Below are positions 23,595 through 31,170 of a stretch of 40,497 nt of DNA, in pieces. Under the pieces are notes generated by a model. The model was not told the DNA's origin. It made no database searches and saw only the letters and a list, made by a program, of their open reading frames with translations. How positions within the stretch are numbered: position 1 is the first letter of the stretch; each line of letters starts with the position of its first letter. Made by a program: the position numbers and the translations under genes. This DNA comes from a virus, in the IMG/VR virus record IMGVR_UViG_3300030329_005663, positions 1-40,497 of that record, one strand, 5' to 3'.

Positions 23595-24214
23595 TGGCTT
23601 TAAAGCAAATGATGAAGTTTACAGAAAGAGTTGCAAAAGCCTGTGAAAAACTTTCAAATACAGGAGATCAAGCAATATATGGTCGTTTTGTATCTGAAAC
23701 AGCTAATGCTCTTAAAGATAGATTAAAATGGGGTATTGATAATGGTCGAAATATTGAGGGACATCCTTTTAAAAAGGCAGATCCAAATCCAACTAATTCA
23801 GTAACAATAGCACTTCGTGATTCCAAGATAAAGCCAAGGCAAAGCTCAAATACCCCAATTCTTCACGGAACAGGGGAACTAAGAGAATCTTTTGTAGTTT
23901 CACATAGGGGTAAGCCCGGAAATGGAGAATTATTCCTTGTAAAAGATAAAGTATATAGCAGTTACGGGAAGTTTCATAATAGTGGCTTTACAACTGGATC
24001 TCGATCTTTAGTTCCTAACGCAAATGTTCCACAAAGAAAATATTGGGGTATCCCTAAATCATTTAGAGCTCCAAATGGAACAGTCTATAAGAGATTAATG
24101 GCTGAATTGGCAAATAATTTAAATTTTATGTTTGGAACATTTTTAGATACAGGTCAGATTGGGACACCTGCTGCAGGAGTTTATGAGGATATAGCAAAAA
24201 GAAAGCGAAAATAG
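23594..24214 (+). CDS. Virion morphogenesis protein (Mu gpG/HK97 gp10-like)
   Basis: The 206-residue basic protein has DRLKWGIDNGRNIEGHPFKK near residue 45, LHGTGELRESF near 90 and VPQRKYWGIP near 150. This is the order seen in the phage virion morphogenesis (tail completion) family, where RPYLG follows the beta-rich core. In some phages this protein joins head to tail. The location next to the portal fits head completion. Assignment is by motif pattern. Confidence 0.62.
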   Translation: MALKQMMKFTERVAKACEKLSNTGDQAIYGRFVSETANALKDRLKWGIDNGRNIEGHPFKKADPNPTNSVTIALRDSKIKPRQSSNTPILHGTGELRESFVVSHRGKPGNGELFLVKDKVYSSYGKFHNSGFTTGSRSLVPNANVPQRKYWGIPKSFRAPNGTVYKRLMAELANNLNFMFGTFLDTGQIGTPAAGVYEDIAKRKRK

Positions 24215-24438
24215 TGACTGAGAAGGAGAAAAAGATAATAAGAGGACTTGCAAGGATGATTGAGGAATTGCAGGATGAGATTGATATAATACACGAATCA
24301 ATAAATCCACCAGTTGAAATTATTACAGATTCCGAGGATAATTATACTGGTCCAACAGCTCAGATACCTGTTGACGTCTATGAAAAAATTATTAAATATT
24401 TAGAAGATAAAGATTTAATTTTTATGGGAGTAGCTTAA
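24214..24438 (+). CDS. Small acidic hypothetical protein
   Basis: The 74-residue product starts at GTG overlapping the preceding TAG (TAGTG). The first 30 residues are a charged helix (KKIIRGLARMIEELQDEIDII), followed by a Pro- and Thr-containing acidic segment and a short C-terminal helix. It is not recognised. It lies just before the scaffold gene and may be a head assembly factor. Confidence 0.6.
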   Translation: MTEKEKKIIRGLARMIEELQDEIDIIHESINPPVEIITDSEDNYTGPTAQIPVDVYEKIIKYLEDKDLIFMGVA

Positions 24439-24451
24439 AATGTTTGCAAGT

Positions 24452-24467
24452 AGAACTTTAAAGTTCT
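24452..24467. promoter_or_regulatory. Perfect 16-bp palindrome followed by T-rich sequence
   Basis: AGAACTTTAAAGTTCT reads the same on both strands and is followed on the plus strand by TATTTTTCCC, between a small gene and the scaffold gene. It could be a weak terminator, an RNA processing site or a protein-binding site. It sits inside a 14-codon reading frame that I do not call a gene. Confidence 0.4.
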
Positions 24468-24499
24468 TATTTTTCCCACATTAAATTAGGAGATTTTTA

Positions 24500-25057
24500 A
24501 TGGAAACAGATGTAACCACTACAGATCAAGCAACGGGGCAGGAGCCTCAACATCAGAATCAGGATGATTCTAATGTAGATTATAAAGCCTTGTATCTTGA
24601 TGAAGTTCAAAATTCAAAGAAACTTCGCAAAAGATCGCAGGAAGCAGAAGCGAAAGTGACAGAATTCACAAAAGCTCAAGAGACTAATAGGGTGAAGCAG
24701 ATGAAGGAACAAGAAAAGTTTCAGGAATTATCTGAAGAACTGCAAAAGCAATTAGATTCCACTATGCCTTATAAGGAGAAGTGGGAAGCTTATGAGACAG
24801 CTCAACGTGAAAAATATCTTTCAAAGCTACCAAAGGCTGATAGAGAGAAGTTTGCAAATGAAAGTTTGCAAGTTCTGGACTATATGACTAACAAATTAGA
24901 TTCTATTGATCAAAATGAGAGCTCTAAAGTAAAGCATGCTCCAGCTCAAGTTAGAGGTAAGCTTTTGCAGGGAAATGCTTTTGAGAATATGGCTTATGAT
25001 GATATAAAGAATAATTGGGATGAAGTTGTTAGTCAATATAAAAATAAAAAACAATAA
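24500..25057 (+). CDS. Capsid scaffold protein
   Basis: The 185-residue product lies directly before the major capsid gene. It has an acidic, Gln-rich N-terminus, a long charged coiled coil (about 25-100: SQEAEAKVTEFTKAQ, KEQEKFQELSEELQKQL) and a basic helical C-terminus, which usually binds the coat protein. This layout and place are those of scaffolding proteins of HK97-fold phages. It would shape the prohead and then leave. No protease gene was seen. Confidence 0.82.
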   Translation: METDVTTTDQATGQEPQHQNQDDSNVDYKALYLDEVQNSKKLRKRSQEAEAKVTEFTKAQETNRVKQMKEQEKFQELSEELQKQLDSTMPYKEKWEAYETAQREKYLSKLPKADREKFANESLQVLDYMTNKLDSIDQNESSKVKHAPAQVRGKLLQGNAFENMAYDDIKNNWDEVVSQYKNKKQ

Positions 25058-25118
25058 TTAATTCTACTTGAAGGTCTAACAAGGCAGTTGATAGAGAATA
25101 AAAATATAGAGGTTTAAA

Positions 25119-26078
25119 ATGGCAACAACAGCAACAGTGCCTGCAGGAGATATCATGTTGAAAACATCTGAATTAGATGTATTTATACCTGAACTGTGGG
25201 CAGACTCAATAAGAGCAAGTTTTAAAAAACAATTAAAGTTATCAGCAATAGCTACAGATTATAGTGCAGTATTTTCAGGTGGTGGAGATAAAGTTTATAT
25301 TCCTACTTACCAAGATGTAGCAGATGCACAAAATAAAGTTGAAGGAACACCTGTAAACTACGCTGCAAGAGATGAAGTCGCATTGAATATAGAAATCAAT
25401 AGACATAAATACACTTCTTGCATGATAGATGATTTACCTGTAGTTCAATCTTCTAATGAACTATTCTCAGGGTATGCAGATTCACTGGCTTATAAACTAG
25501 CATTAGCATTTGATGCAAATTTAGAAGCTGAATTGCAAAGCACTGATAATGGTATTCTTATAGGTACAACAGCTTCAACAGCTGATACTGCAGAAACATT
25601 AGGTAAGAATAGTATTAATGATATTTGGGCAGCAGTAATTGCTCAAAATGTTAATCCTTCAGAATGTGTAATGGTCTTGGGTAGTAAATTATATAGCTCA
25701 TTATTCTTATTGGATGATTTTATTCATGTTTCTAAGACAGGAGTATCTAACTTTGGTTCTGCTCAAGTTGGAACATTAATGGATATGCCTGTATTACATA
25801 CTACTGCAATAACAGGTTCAGTAGCAGTAGCATCATCTTTGACTAATGCAGCAGGTGGAGCTGTAGATAATGATGAAGTTATCGGTGGTTATGTAGTTCA
25901 TAAATCTGCTTTAGGTTATGCATTTAGCAAAGCACCTACAGTAAAAGCTGAATACGATATGGATTATATTGCTCATAAGATGGTAGCTGATTCAATATAT
26001 GGAGCTAGATTATTACAAAATAGCACATATCAAAAGAAATGTTGGGCATTAATTGAAACTGGTGTAACAGCGTTTTAA
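25119..26078 (+). CDS. Major capsid protein (HK97 fold)
   Basis: The 319-residue product follows the scaffold gene and has the features of coat proteins of this class: ELDVFIPELWADSIRASFKKQLK at the N-terminus, VYIPTYQDVADAQ near residue 60, IDDLPVVQSS near 105, and a C-terminal KAEYDMDYIAHKMVADSIYGARLLQ segment. GAGG precedes the ATG. A strong hairpin follows the stop, which fits an abundantly made protein. No cleavable N-terminal delta domain is present, since the scaffold is separate. Confidence 0.87.
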   Translation: MATTATVPAGDIMLKTSELDVFIPELWADSIRASFKKQLKLSAIATDYSAVFSGGGDKVYIPTYQDVADAQNKVEGTPVNYAARDEVALNIEINRHKYTSCMIDDLPVVQSSNELFSGYADSLAYKLALAFDANLEAELQSTDNGILIGTTASTADTAETLGKNSINDIWAAVIAQNVNPSECVMVLGSKLYSSLFLLDDFIHVSKTGVSNFGSAQVGTLMDMPVLHTTAITGSVAVASSLTNAAGGAVDNDEVIGGYVVHKSALGYAFSKAPTVKAEYDMDYIAHKMVADSIYGARLLQNSTYQKKCWALIETGVTAF

Positions 26079-26097
26079 TTAAAAACCTTGCAATAAC

Positions 26098-26129
26098 TAT
26101 ATGGGGGTGGTTAATTCTACCCCCATATA
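26098..26129 (+). terminator. Strong hairpin after the capsid gene
   Basis: TATATGGGGGT (26098-26108) and ACCCCCATATA (26119-26129) form a perfect 11-bp stem with a 10-base loop, 20 bases past the capsid stop. No T-run follows, so it is not a classic Rho-independent terminator. It may stabilise the 3' end of capsid mRNA or partly reduce expression of the genes beyond. Confidence 0.6.
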
Positions 26130-26145
26130 AAATTAAGGATATATA

Positions 26146-26352
26146 ATGGAGCAATATTGGTATAAACCAGAAAAAAGAATTAAAAGAATTAACGATAATG
26201 AAAGTGATGTTCTTAATAAGATTTCAGAATTAAAGGCTAATGGATATGTGCAGGTTTTAGATAGAAGAAATCCAGAGGGTTCTATTGCAGAAAAATCTAA
26301 ACCTAAAGCAGAACCAAAGCCTAAAAAGGCTAAAAAAAAGTCTAAAAAATGA
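26146..26352 (+). CDS. Small basic protein with Lys-rich tail
   Basis: The 68-residue product begins MEQYWYKPEKRIKRI, has a short helical region, and ends in a Lys/Pro/Ala tail (KPKAEPKPKKAKKKSKK). It lies after the capsid gene and overlaps the endolysin-like gene by 4 bases (ATGA). The tail suggests contact with DNA or an acidic partner; a minor head protein is possible. No family was recognised. Confidence 0.6.
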   Translation: MEQYWYKPEKRIKRINDNESDVLNKISELKANGYVQVLDRRNPEGSIAEKSKPKAEPKPKKAKKKSKK

Positions 26353-26813
26353 TTAAAGAAATAAAGGAAATAGCAGAACACGCCCTTTATAAATTAAATT
26401 CTTATAGTGATGATGCTCTTGCTCTTGTTGTTAGGACTGGAATGGCTGAATCTGGTTATAGAGCACTCAAAGGTTACGGAGAGGGGAACCCTGCTATTGG
26501 CTTTTGGCAGATAGAACCTGCCACACTAAATGATATGGTAGATAATTACATTAAATATAGACCACATTATTCAAAAAATCTTATTTCTCTTGGAATGAAT
26601 TTTAATGACGATATGATTATATCGGTAATATCAAACATGGCAGTTCAAGCAGGATTGTGTAGGCTTCACTATCGTAGAGATAAAGATCCTATACCTTCTT
26701 GGGATGATTTGGAAGCACAGGCGAAATATTGGAAACGGGTATATAATACGATTGAGGGACGTGGAACGGTTGAACATTTCATCAAGGCGAATAAAGATGT
26801 TGACTTCGGTTAA
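26349..26813 (+). CDS. Endolysin-like lytic transglycosylase
   Basis: The 154-residue product has VRTGMAESGYRAL around Glu34 and NPAIGFWQIEP at 48-57. This recalls the catalytic E-S and G-x-x-Q-I motifs of SLT-type lysozymes, here in a family I associate with marine phages. It would cleave peptidoglycan at lysis. No signal peptide is seen, so release depends on a holin, and the next gene is a good candidate. Family assignment is by pattern only. Confidence 0.72.
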   Translation: MIKEIKEIAEHALYKLNSYSDDALALVVRTGMAESGYRALKGYGEGNPAIGFWQIEPATLNDMVDNYIKYRPHYSKNLISLGMNFNDDMIISVISNMAVQAGLCRLHYRRDKDPIPSWDDLEAQAKYWKRVYNTIEGRGTVEHFIKANKDVDFG

Positions 26814-27033
26814 AAGTATCTTTCACGACCATCCATTATCAAACACTTTTGCATCTCTAATAGGTTATGCAATCTCACTCTCAGAATTTATATCACCATT
26901 TTTTAGATTTTTAATATTAGTTTTTAGTACAAGCACAGCCATATCCGTAGCTTATATACAATTCAACAAGGCAAGGAGATTGTGGTATGGCAAGAAAGAC
27001 TCCAGTAAAAAGGGTAATAGTAACTCCGGATAA
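26797..27033 (+). CDS. Holin-like membrane protein
   Basis: From ATG 26797 the product is 78 residues. It has two hydrophobic segments (TFASLIGYAISLSEFISPFF and FLILVFSTSTAISVAYIQF) and a basic, Ser-rich C-terminus (KKDSSKKGNSNSG), the usual look of a small holin. It overlaps the endolysin gene by 17 bases and the phosphoesterase gene by 47. The holin role is inferred from context. Confidence 0.65.
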   Translation: MLTSVKSIFHDHPLSNTFASLIGYAISLSEFISPFFRFLILVFSTSTAISVAYIQFNKARRLWYGKKDSSKKGNSNSG

Positions 27034-27763
27034 GCATTTCCCTCTAGCAGATATACCTGCTATTAAGGTTGTATGTAGAGCTATAGAGATACTAAAACCT
27101 GACTCTTATGTTGACTTAGGAGATACAGGAGAGTGGGAAAGTTGCTCTCATTGGAAATGGAAGAAAAAGAAAAGACCTCCCTTAGAATATCAATTACCTG
27201 ATATAAAGAAAGATATTCAAGATGTTAATAATGGGATGGATATAATAGACGAGTCTTTAGATAAGGCTAATTGCTATAATAGACATTTTTGTGAGGGTAA
27301 TCACGAAGATTGGCTTACTAGGTTTAACGATGAAAATCCTTACTTAGATTTATCTGTATATTCTGCATTAAATTTAAAAGAAAGAGGTTACAGTTATCAC
27401 CCTATAGGTAAATATCTTAAAATAGGTAAATTATATTTTTATCACGGTCATCACTATGGCAGTGTAAATCACGCTAGAAATCATTTAATGAAATTAGGAG
27501 TTAATATAATGTATGGACATCACCACGATGTTCAACAATCTTGTGTTACTCATATGGATGGGCAGAAGGCTGCTTGGAGTATAGGATGCTTAAAAGATAT
27601 GTCAGATGAGGAGAATCAGTGGCTTGGATACAGAAAACATAACTGGTCTCATGCATTTGCTATTGTAGATTTCTTTGAAAATGGTTATTTTACGGTACAC
27701 GTTATACAGATAATTAAGGGCAAAACCTCCCTGTGGGGAGAAATTATAGACGGGAATAAGTAG
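26987..27763 (+). CDS. Calcineurin-like metallophosphoesterase
   Basis: The 258-residue product shows the five metallophosphoesterase blocks in order: D15-x-H17 (TPDKH), G45-D46 (DLGDTGEW), GNHE 104-107, H153 (YHGHH) and GHHH 177-180. These bind two metal ions and hydrolyse phosphomono- or diesters. It lies inside the lysis cluster, unusual company for such an enzyme. The substrate is unknown: nucleic acid, cyclic nucleotide and cell-wall phosphodiester are all possible. It begins inside the holin-like gene. Confidence 0.85.
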   Translation: MARKTPVKRVIVTPDKHFPLADIPAIKVVCRAIEILKPDSYVDLGDTGEWESCSHWKWKKKKRPPLEYQLPDIKKDIQDVNNGMDIIDESLDKANCYNRHFCEGNHEDWLTRFNDENPYLDLSVYSALNLKERGYSYHPIGKYLKIGKLYFYHGHHYGSVNHARNHLMKLGVNIMYGHHHDVQQSCVTHMDGQKAAWSIGCLKDMSDEENQWLGYRKHNWSHAFAIVDFFENGYFTVHVIQIIKGKTSLWGEIIDGNK

Positions 27764-27768
27764 TGGAT

Positions 27769-27912
27769 ATGAATTTTCTTCAAAATTATTGGGAGCAATT
27801 ATCAGCATTTGTCATCTTAGTCGTAGTTTTAACTAGAATGAGAGTTGATATAGATGTTCTTAAAGATAAAGTCAAGGTCTTATTTGAGTTGTGGAACAAA
27901 AAGAACGATTAA
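27769..27912 (+). CDS. Small membrane protein (47 residues)
   Basis: The frame MNFLQNYWEQ...RMRVDIDVLKDKVKVLFELW encodes a hydrophobic segment (LSAFVILVVVL) and then a short amphipathic helix. A GTG at 27763, overlapping the preceding TAG, is an alternative start. It is the first of four tiny genes between the phosphoesterase and the tail-fibre genes. It may be a holin or spanin-like factor; no family is certain. Confidence 0.6.
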   Translation: MNFLQNYWEQLSAFVILVVVLTRMRVDIDVLKDKVKVLFELWNKKND

Positions 27913-28052
27913 ATGATCTTGAAAGAAGAGTTGAGAAATTAGAATTAAATTCTCATCCTCCACAAGGATGGGAAGATAGAATAGAGATATTATATAAGAA
28001 GTACATGAAACTATACGATTTATTAACAAACAAAACGAAGGAGAAAGAATGA
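27891..28052 (+). CDS. Small charged coiled-coil protein (53 residues)
   Basis: A GTG start within the end of the previous gene opens a frame with a charged coil (EQKERLNDLERRVEKLEL), an SHPPQGWEDRIEIL turn and a basic end. It ends in an ATGA overlap with the next frame, so it is coupled on both sides. Function is unknown. Confidence 0.58.
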   Translation: MEQKERLNDLERRVEKLELNSHPPQGWEDRIEILYKKYMKLYDLLTNKTKEKE

Positions 28053-28192
28053 GTTGGTTTTTAAGTAATTGGGATTTATGTTTAGCAGTATTTTTTGTTT
28101 TAGAAAAATTAGTAAAGCTATCCCCAACAAAGTATGATGATATTTTGTTAGATGTTATTTGGGGTTCTATTAAGAAAGCGATGGGTAAATGA
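28049..28192 (+). CDS. Small holin-like protein (47 residues)
   Basis: AAGGAG precedes the ATG. The product has one hydrophobic segment (LCLAVFFVLEKLVKL) and a conserved-looking tail (SPTKYDDILLDVIWGSIKKAMGK) that I associate with small proteins of phage lysis modules. It is coupled by ATGA to the genes on both sides. Confidence 0.65.
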   Translation: MSWFLSNWDLCLAVFFVLEKLVKLSPTKYDDILLDVIWGSIKKAMGK

Positions 28193-28353
28193 TCCCGGCT
28201 GCTGCAGGACTTATATTAAGAAGGCTATTGAAGAAGAAGGGTTCGATAGCCCTCTTAATGTTTGTTGGTGATTTTATAGTCAAACAAACAAAGACGAAGA
28301 AGGATGATAAGATGTGGGCTGAAGTTAAAAAGGTATTAAAGAAGTTTGTCTAA
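28189..28353 (+). CDS. Small basic amphipathic protein (54 residues)
   Basis: The frame starts MIPAAAGLILRRLLKKKG, has a hydrophobic SIALLMFVGDFIV stretch and a Lys-rich end (KQTKTKKDD...VKKVLKKFV). It is very basic and partly hydrophobic, so it may associate with membranes. It overlaps the following tail-fibre gene by 8 bases. No family was recognised. Confidence 0.58.
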   Translation: MIPAAAGLILRRLLKKKGSIALLMFVGDFIVKQTKTKKDDKMWAEVKKVLKKFV

Positions 28354-29101
28354 CGATATTAAATTACAAGAAGGACATCCTGTTGATGAGAATCTACGAC
28401 CTATTAAGGTTGGAGGGGAATCTACTGCTCTTGAACTTTCTAAAGATAAAGTTAGAACAAAGGTTTTAGATGCAGGTGAACTAACAGCATCCACTTTTAC
28501 ACCTGCAACCTTGTCTGTTTCAGGTGATGCTACCATAGGGAATGATTTAACAGTAGGAAATGATATAACTTGTGGAAATGATTTTTTGATAACAGGGGGT
28601 GTGATAGAATTTGGTTCAGCTAGTGATCAAATATTTAAAGTTACAGGTCAATCAACTATAAGATTCGTAGCTGGTGGTGCAGTTATGATGAATATAATGG
28701 AAACCACAACTGGAAATCATATTGAATTTTATAATTCTGCAGTAGGTTTTAATCAGAGGGACTATGGTACTTTAGATGCAACAGATACTTATTTATTATT
28801 TAGGGAATCTAATAAATGGACTGGTACATTTCCTGCATCGAATATAACAGATATGCACCTAATTTTTCCTAATGTTTCAGGTAATTTTATGCTATTATTA
28901 ACACAAGATGGAACAGGAAGTAGAACAGTCACAAATTGGAAAACTTGGGATGAAACGGGTGCTGCAAATGAATCAACAGTCAAATGGGCAGGTGGGTCTG
29001 CACCTACATTAACCACAACAGCAAATAAAACGGATATACTTTCTTTTTATTGGGATAATACTAATCATAAAGCCTATGGCGTAGCGAGTTTAAATTTCTA
29101 A
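28346..29101 (+). CDS. Tail fibre-like protein
   Basis: The 251-residue product starts at TTG. It is rich in Gly, Thr, Asn and Ser, with a repeated VSGDATIGNDLTVGND-like stretch typical of beta-helical fibre shafts. It ends in DILSFYWDNTNHKAYGVASLNF, a C-terminal form common in phage fibres. The start (MSNDIKLQEGHPVDENLRPIKVGG) recurs in many marine phage fibre proteins. It overlaps the preceding gene and abuts the methyltransferase (TAATG). Receptor binding is inferred. Confidence 0.7.
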   Translation: MSNDIKLQEGHPVDENLRPIKVGGESTALELSKDKVRTKVLDAGELTASTFTPATLSVSGDATIGNDLTVGNDITCGNDFLITGGVIEFGSASDQIFKVTGQSTIRFVAGGAVMMNIMETTTGNHIEFYNSAVGFNQRDYGTLDATDTYLLFRESNKWTGTFPASNITDMHLIFPNVSGNFMLLLTQDGTGSRTVTNWKTWDETGAANESTVKWAGGSAPTLTTTANKTDILSFYWDNTNHKAYGVASLNF

Positions 29102-29655
29102 TGGCATTTAAAGATACAATATTAACATTTAGTGAAAATAAGATTGTTGAATCTGATTATGGGTGTGAAGTTATGATGGATTGGGAAGCACCTATAATGG
29201 AAAAGAGTGCTGAATATATATGTGAAAGCAAAGGAGATATTTTAGAAATAGGATTTGGTATGGGTATTTGTTCTGATTACATACAAGCACAAGGAGTTAA
29301 TTCTCATACTATAGTGGAAATACATCCACAGATTATTGAAAAGTTAAATGAATGGGCTAAAGATAAAGATAATGTAACTATTATTGAAGGTGATTGGCTC
29401 ACAAGTGGTATTACAGATAAATATGATGGAATATTTTTAGATACCTTTGGAGATGATAGTCGAAATAGTTTTAAATCATTTGCTATTGCTATAGGTAAAA
29501 TAGGAACAAAATTAACATATTGGAATAACTATACTTATGCTAAAGATGAATTTGGGTTTGACAATACTACATTTGAAAATATAACTGTATCTCCTGATAG
29601 CAATATATATACAGACATTGAAGAAATTTATTATATGCCAAAGGTAATATTATAA
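29101..29655 (+). CDS. Class I SAM methyltransferase of the guanidinoacetate/arginine-type family
   Basis: The 184-residue product has the family marks of GAMT/RMT2-type enzymes: MMDWEAPIM (25-33), SAM motif I ILEIGFGMG (47-55), acidic motif II VEIHP (72-76), YDGIFLDTFGD (108-118) and LTYWN (138-142). Family members methylate guanidino nitrogens of guanidinoacetate or arginine. Here the gene lies between two fibre genes with 1-base overlaps on both sides. It may modify a virion protein or a small host metabolite; substrate choice is inference. A tail-fibre neighbourhood is unexpected for this fold. Confidence 0.78.
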   Translation: MAFKDTILTFSENKIVESDYGCEVMMDWEAPIMEKSAEYICESKGDILEIGFGMGICSDYIQAQGVNSHTIVEIHPQIIEKLNEWAKDKDNVTIIEGDWLTSGITDKYDGIFLDTFGDDSRNSFKSFAIAIGKIGTKLTYWNNYTYAKDEFGFDNTTFENITVSPDSNIYTDIEEIYYMPKVIL

Positions 29656-30323
29656 TGCCTACTGTTTATGCAAATACAAGTGATGGATCTCAAGCTAGTA
29701 GGCTTCTGGCTACTTGGAATGATACCCATGATCATATAGGAGTAGGAAGTCCTGGTACTACAAATGCAACACATACTATGAATGGAGCAAGATATGAATA
29801 TGTTACTGGAAGGGGTGCTCCAAGATATTATTTAGTAAGGTCATTTTTTGATTTTGATACAAGTGGAATTAGTTCTGCTCCAAGTGCAGCAACTTTTAAG
29901 TTAAAAGCATTTAGTCAAAATACTTGCACTCCTTGTATAATAGCTAAGTCTGGACATGATCCATCAACAACTTCCGATGATTGGTTTAGTACATGGATTA
30001 CAGGACAAGGTGTAACCTTATCAGGATGGGGGGCAAGCGATATAACTGCATATTCTTCAAGTACAACTATAAATTCAGTTGGGTCTTATACAGATTTTAC
30101 TTTAAACTCAGATGCTTTAAGTGACATGGCAAGTTTAAGTACATTTAAAATATGTTTATTGCATAATAATGACTATAATGATGTAGCCCCCACATCAGGA
30201 CTTCTTAGAACTGGACTTTATTTCGCAGATGCAAGTGATGCAGCAGATAGACCTTATATAGATTATACAGAAGCAACAGTATCGACAACAGATAACGCAA
30301 TATTTTTTGGGAGTAATTTTTAA
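29655..30323 (+). CDS. Virion surface/fibre-like protein
   Basis: The 222-residue product is Ser, Thr, Ala and Gly-rich and beta-type. It carries FFDFDTSGISS, the strand-turn motif of DNRLRE/CBM96-like surface domains, and ends in DNAIFFGSNF. It starts right at the stop of the methyltransferase gene. A tail or head decoration protein is likely; receptor binding is possible. Confidence 0.62.
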   Translation: MPTVYANTSDGSQASRLLATWNDTHDHIGVGSPGTTNATHTMNGARYEYVTGRGAPRYYLVRSFFDFDTSGISSAPSAATFKLKAFSQNTCTPCIIAKSGHDPSTTSDDWFSTWITGQGVTLSGWGASDITAYSSSTTINSVGSYTDFTLNSDALSDMASLSTFKICLLHNNDYNDVAPTSGLLRTGLYFADASDAADRPYIDYTEATVSTTDNAIFFGSNF

Positions 30324-31159
30324 TGCCAAGTTTTACAGGAAATAAATTTAGTAATTTTTATAAGCGTATTTTGCAAATTAACCAAAGCTCAAACACAGGA
30401 GTAGATACCACTACACGAAATATTCAAGACGGAGATGGGGGTTCAACTGTTGCATCTATTTCAGATGACCAATTATTAGTAAAACCAATTAATGATGATA
30501 CTACAACCACATTAGCAGTCCAAGATAGTGGAGGCAACAATAGATTAACAGTAGATACAACTAATGATTTGGTAAAAGTAGGTGCATCACAAGTAAGTGC
30601 AACAACACAATATGCACATTTTGGAATGATAGGTCAATCGGCAGATTATGGGAATATGGTAGAAGATACACATTACGCACTTCCTTTTGGTGGGATGGGA
30701 ACAAATTTTGGATTAGAAAATGTTAGTTATTTTGCAATGGGAAGTTCTACAAGTTCATCATTCAATGATACTAATCCTGCGACATCACTAACAATATCAA
30801 CAAATCTTTCAGGTGCATTAGTGGCTACATATTGGCACATTAGAGATAATATTACCATAGATGAAGTTACTTGGCTTCACGGAGCAGATGCTGCAACTGG
30901 TGATTCAACTGCTGCTCATTTGATGGCATATACAGTAGATACAGGGAATGGTGCTACATCAGGAGATTTGTCAAGTGGAGTTGTCGTAGCAGATGGTGCA
31001 ACGATAACAAATGCAGGATATGGGCGAATATATTATCAACAAATGACAATTCAATCTGCAAATGTAGATGCAGGAAAAGTAATATTGTTTATATTTGCAT
31101 CAGATACAGTTAATTCTGATTATGGAGTAAACGCAACAATTAAATATCATATTAGGTAA
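30323..31159 (+). CDS. Virion fibre-like protein
   Basis: The 278-residue product begins MPSFTGNKFSNFYKRILQINQ and continues with TGVDTTTRNIQDGDG, an N-terminus I associate with marine phage fibre proteins. The C-terminal two thirds look like a jelly-roll-type beta domain (FASDTVNSDYGVNATIKYHIR at the end). It overlaps the preceding gene by one base (TAATG). Confidence 0.62.
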   Translation: MPSFTGNKFSNFYKRILQINQSSNTGVDTTTRNIQDGDGGSTVASISDDQLLVKPINDDTTTTLAVQDSGGNNRLTVDTTNDLVKVGASQVSATTQYAHFGMIGQSADYGNMVEDTHYALPFGGMGTNFGLENVSYFAMGSSTSSSFNDTNPATSLTISTNLSGALVATYWHIRDNITIDEVTWLHGADAATGDSTAAHLMAYTVDTGNGATSGDLSSGVVVADGATITNAGYGRIYYQQMTIQSANVDAGKVILFIFASDTVNSDYGVNATIKYHIR

Positions 31160-31170
31160 GGAGAAAAATT

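Noticed and set aside
24440-24484. 14-codon frame MFASRTLKFLFFPH between the small acidic and scaffold genes
   Set aside because: It is very short, has no SD, and consists largely of the palindrome at 24452-24467. It is noted as a regulatory palindrome instead.
26098-26129. Classic Rho-independent terminator after the capsid gene
   Set aside because: The stem is strong but is followed by AAATTAAGG rather than a T-run on either strand, so I call it only a hairpin that may act as an attenuator or stabiliser.
28240-28262. tRNA T-arm-like stretch around GGGTTCGATAGCCC
   Set aside because: It lies within the coding frame of the small basic protein, and no other tRNA arms can be placed around it.
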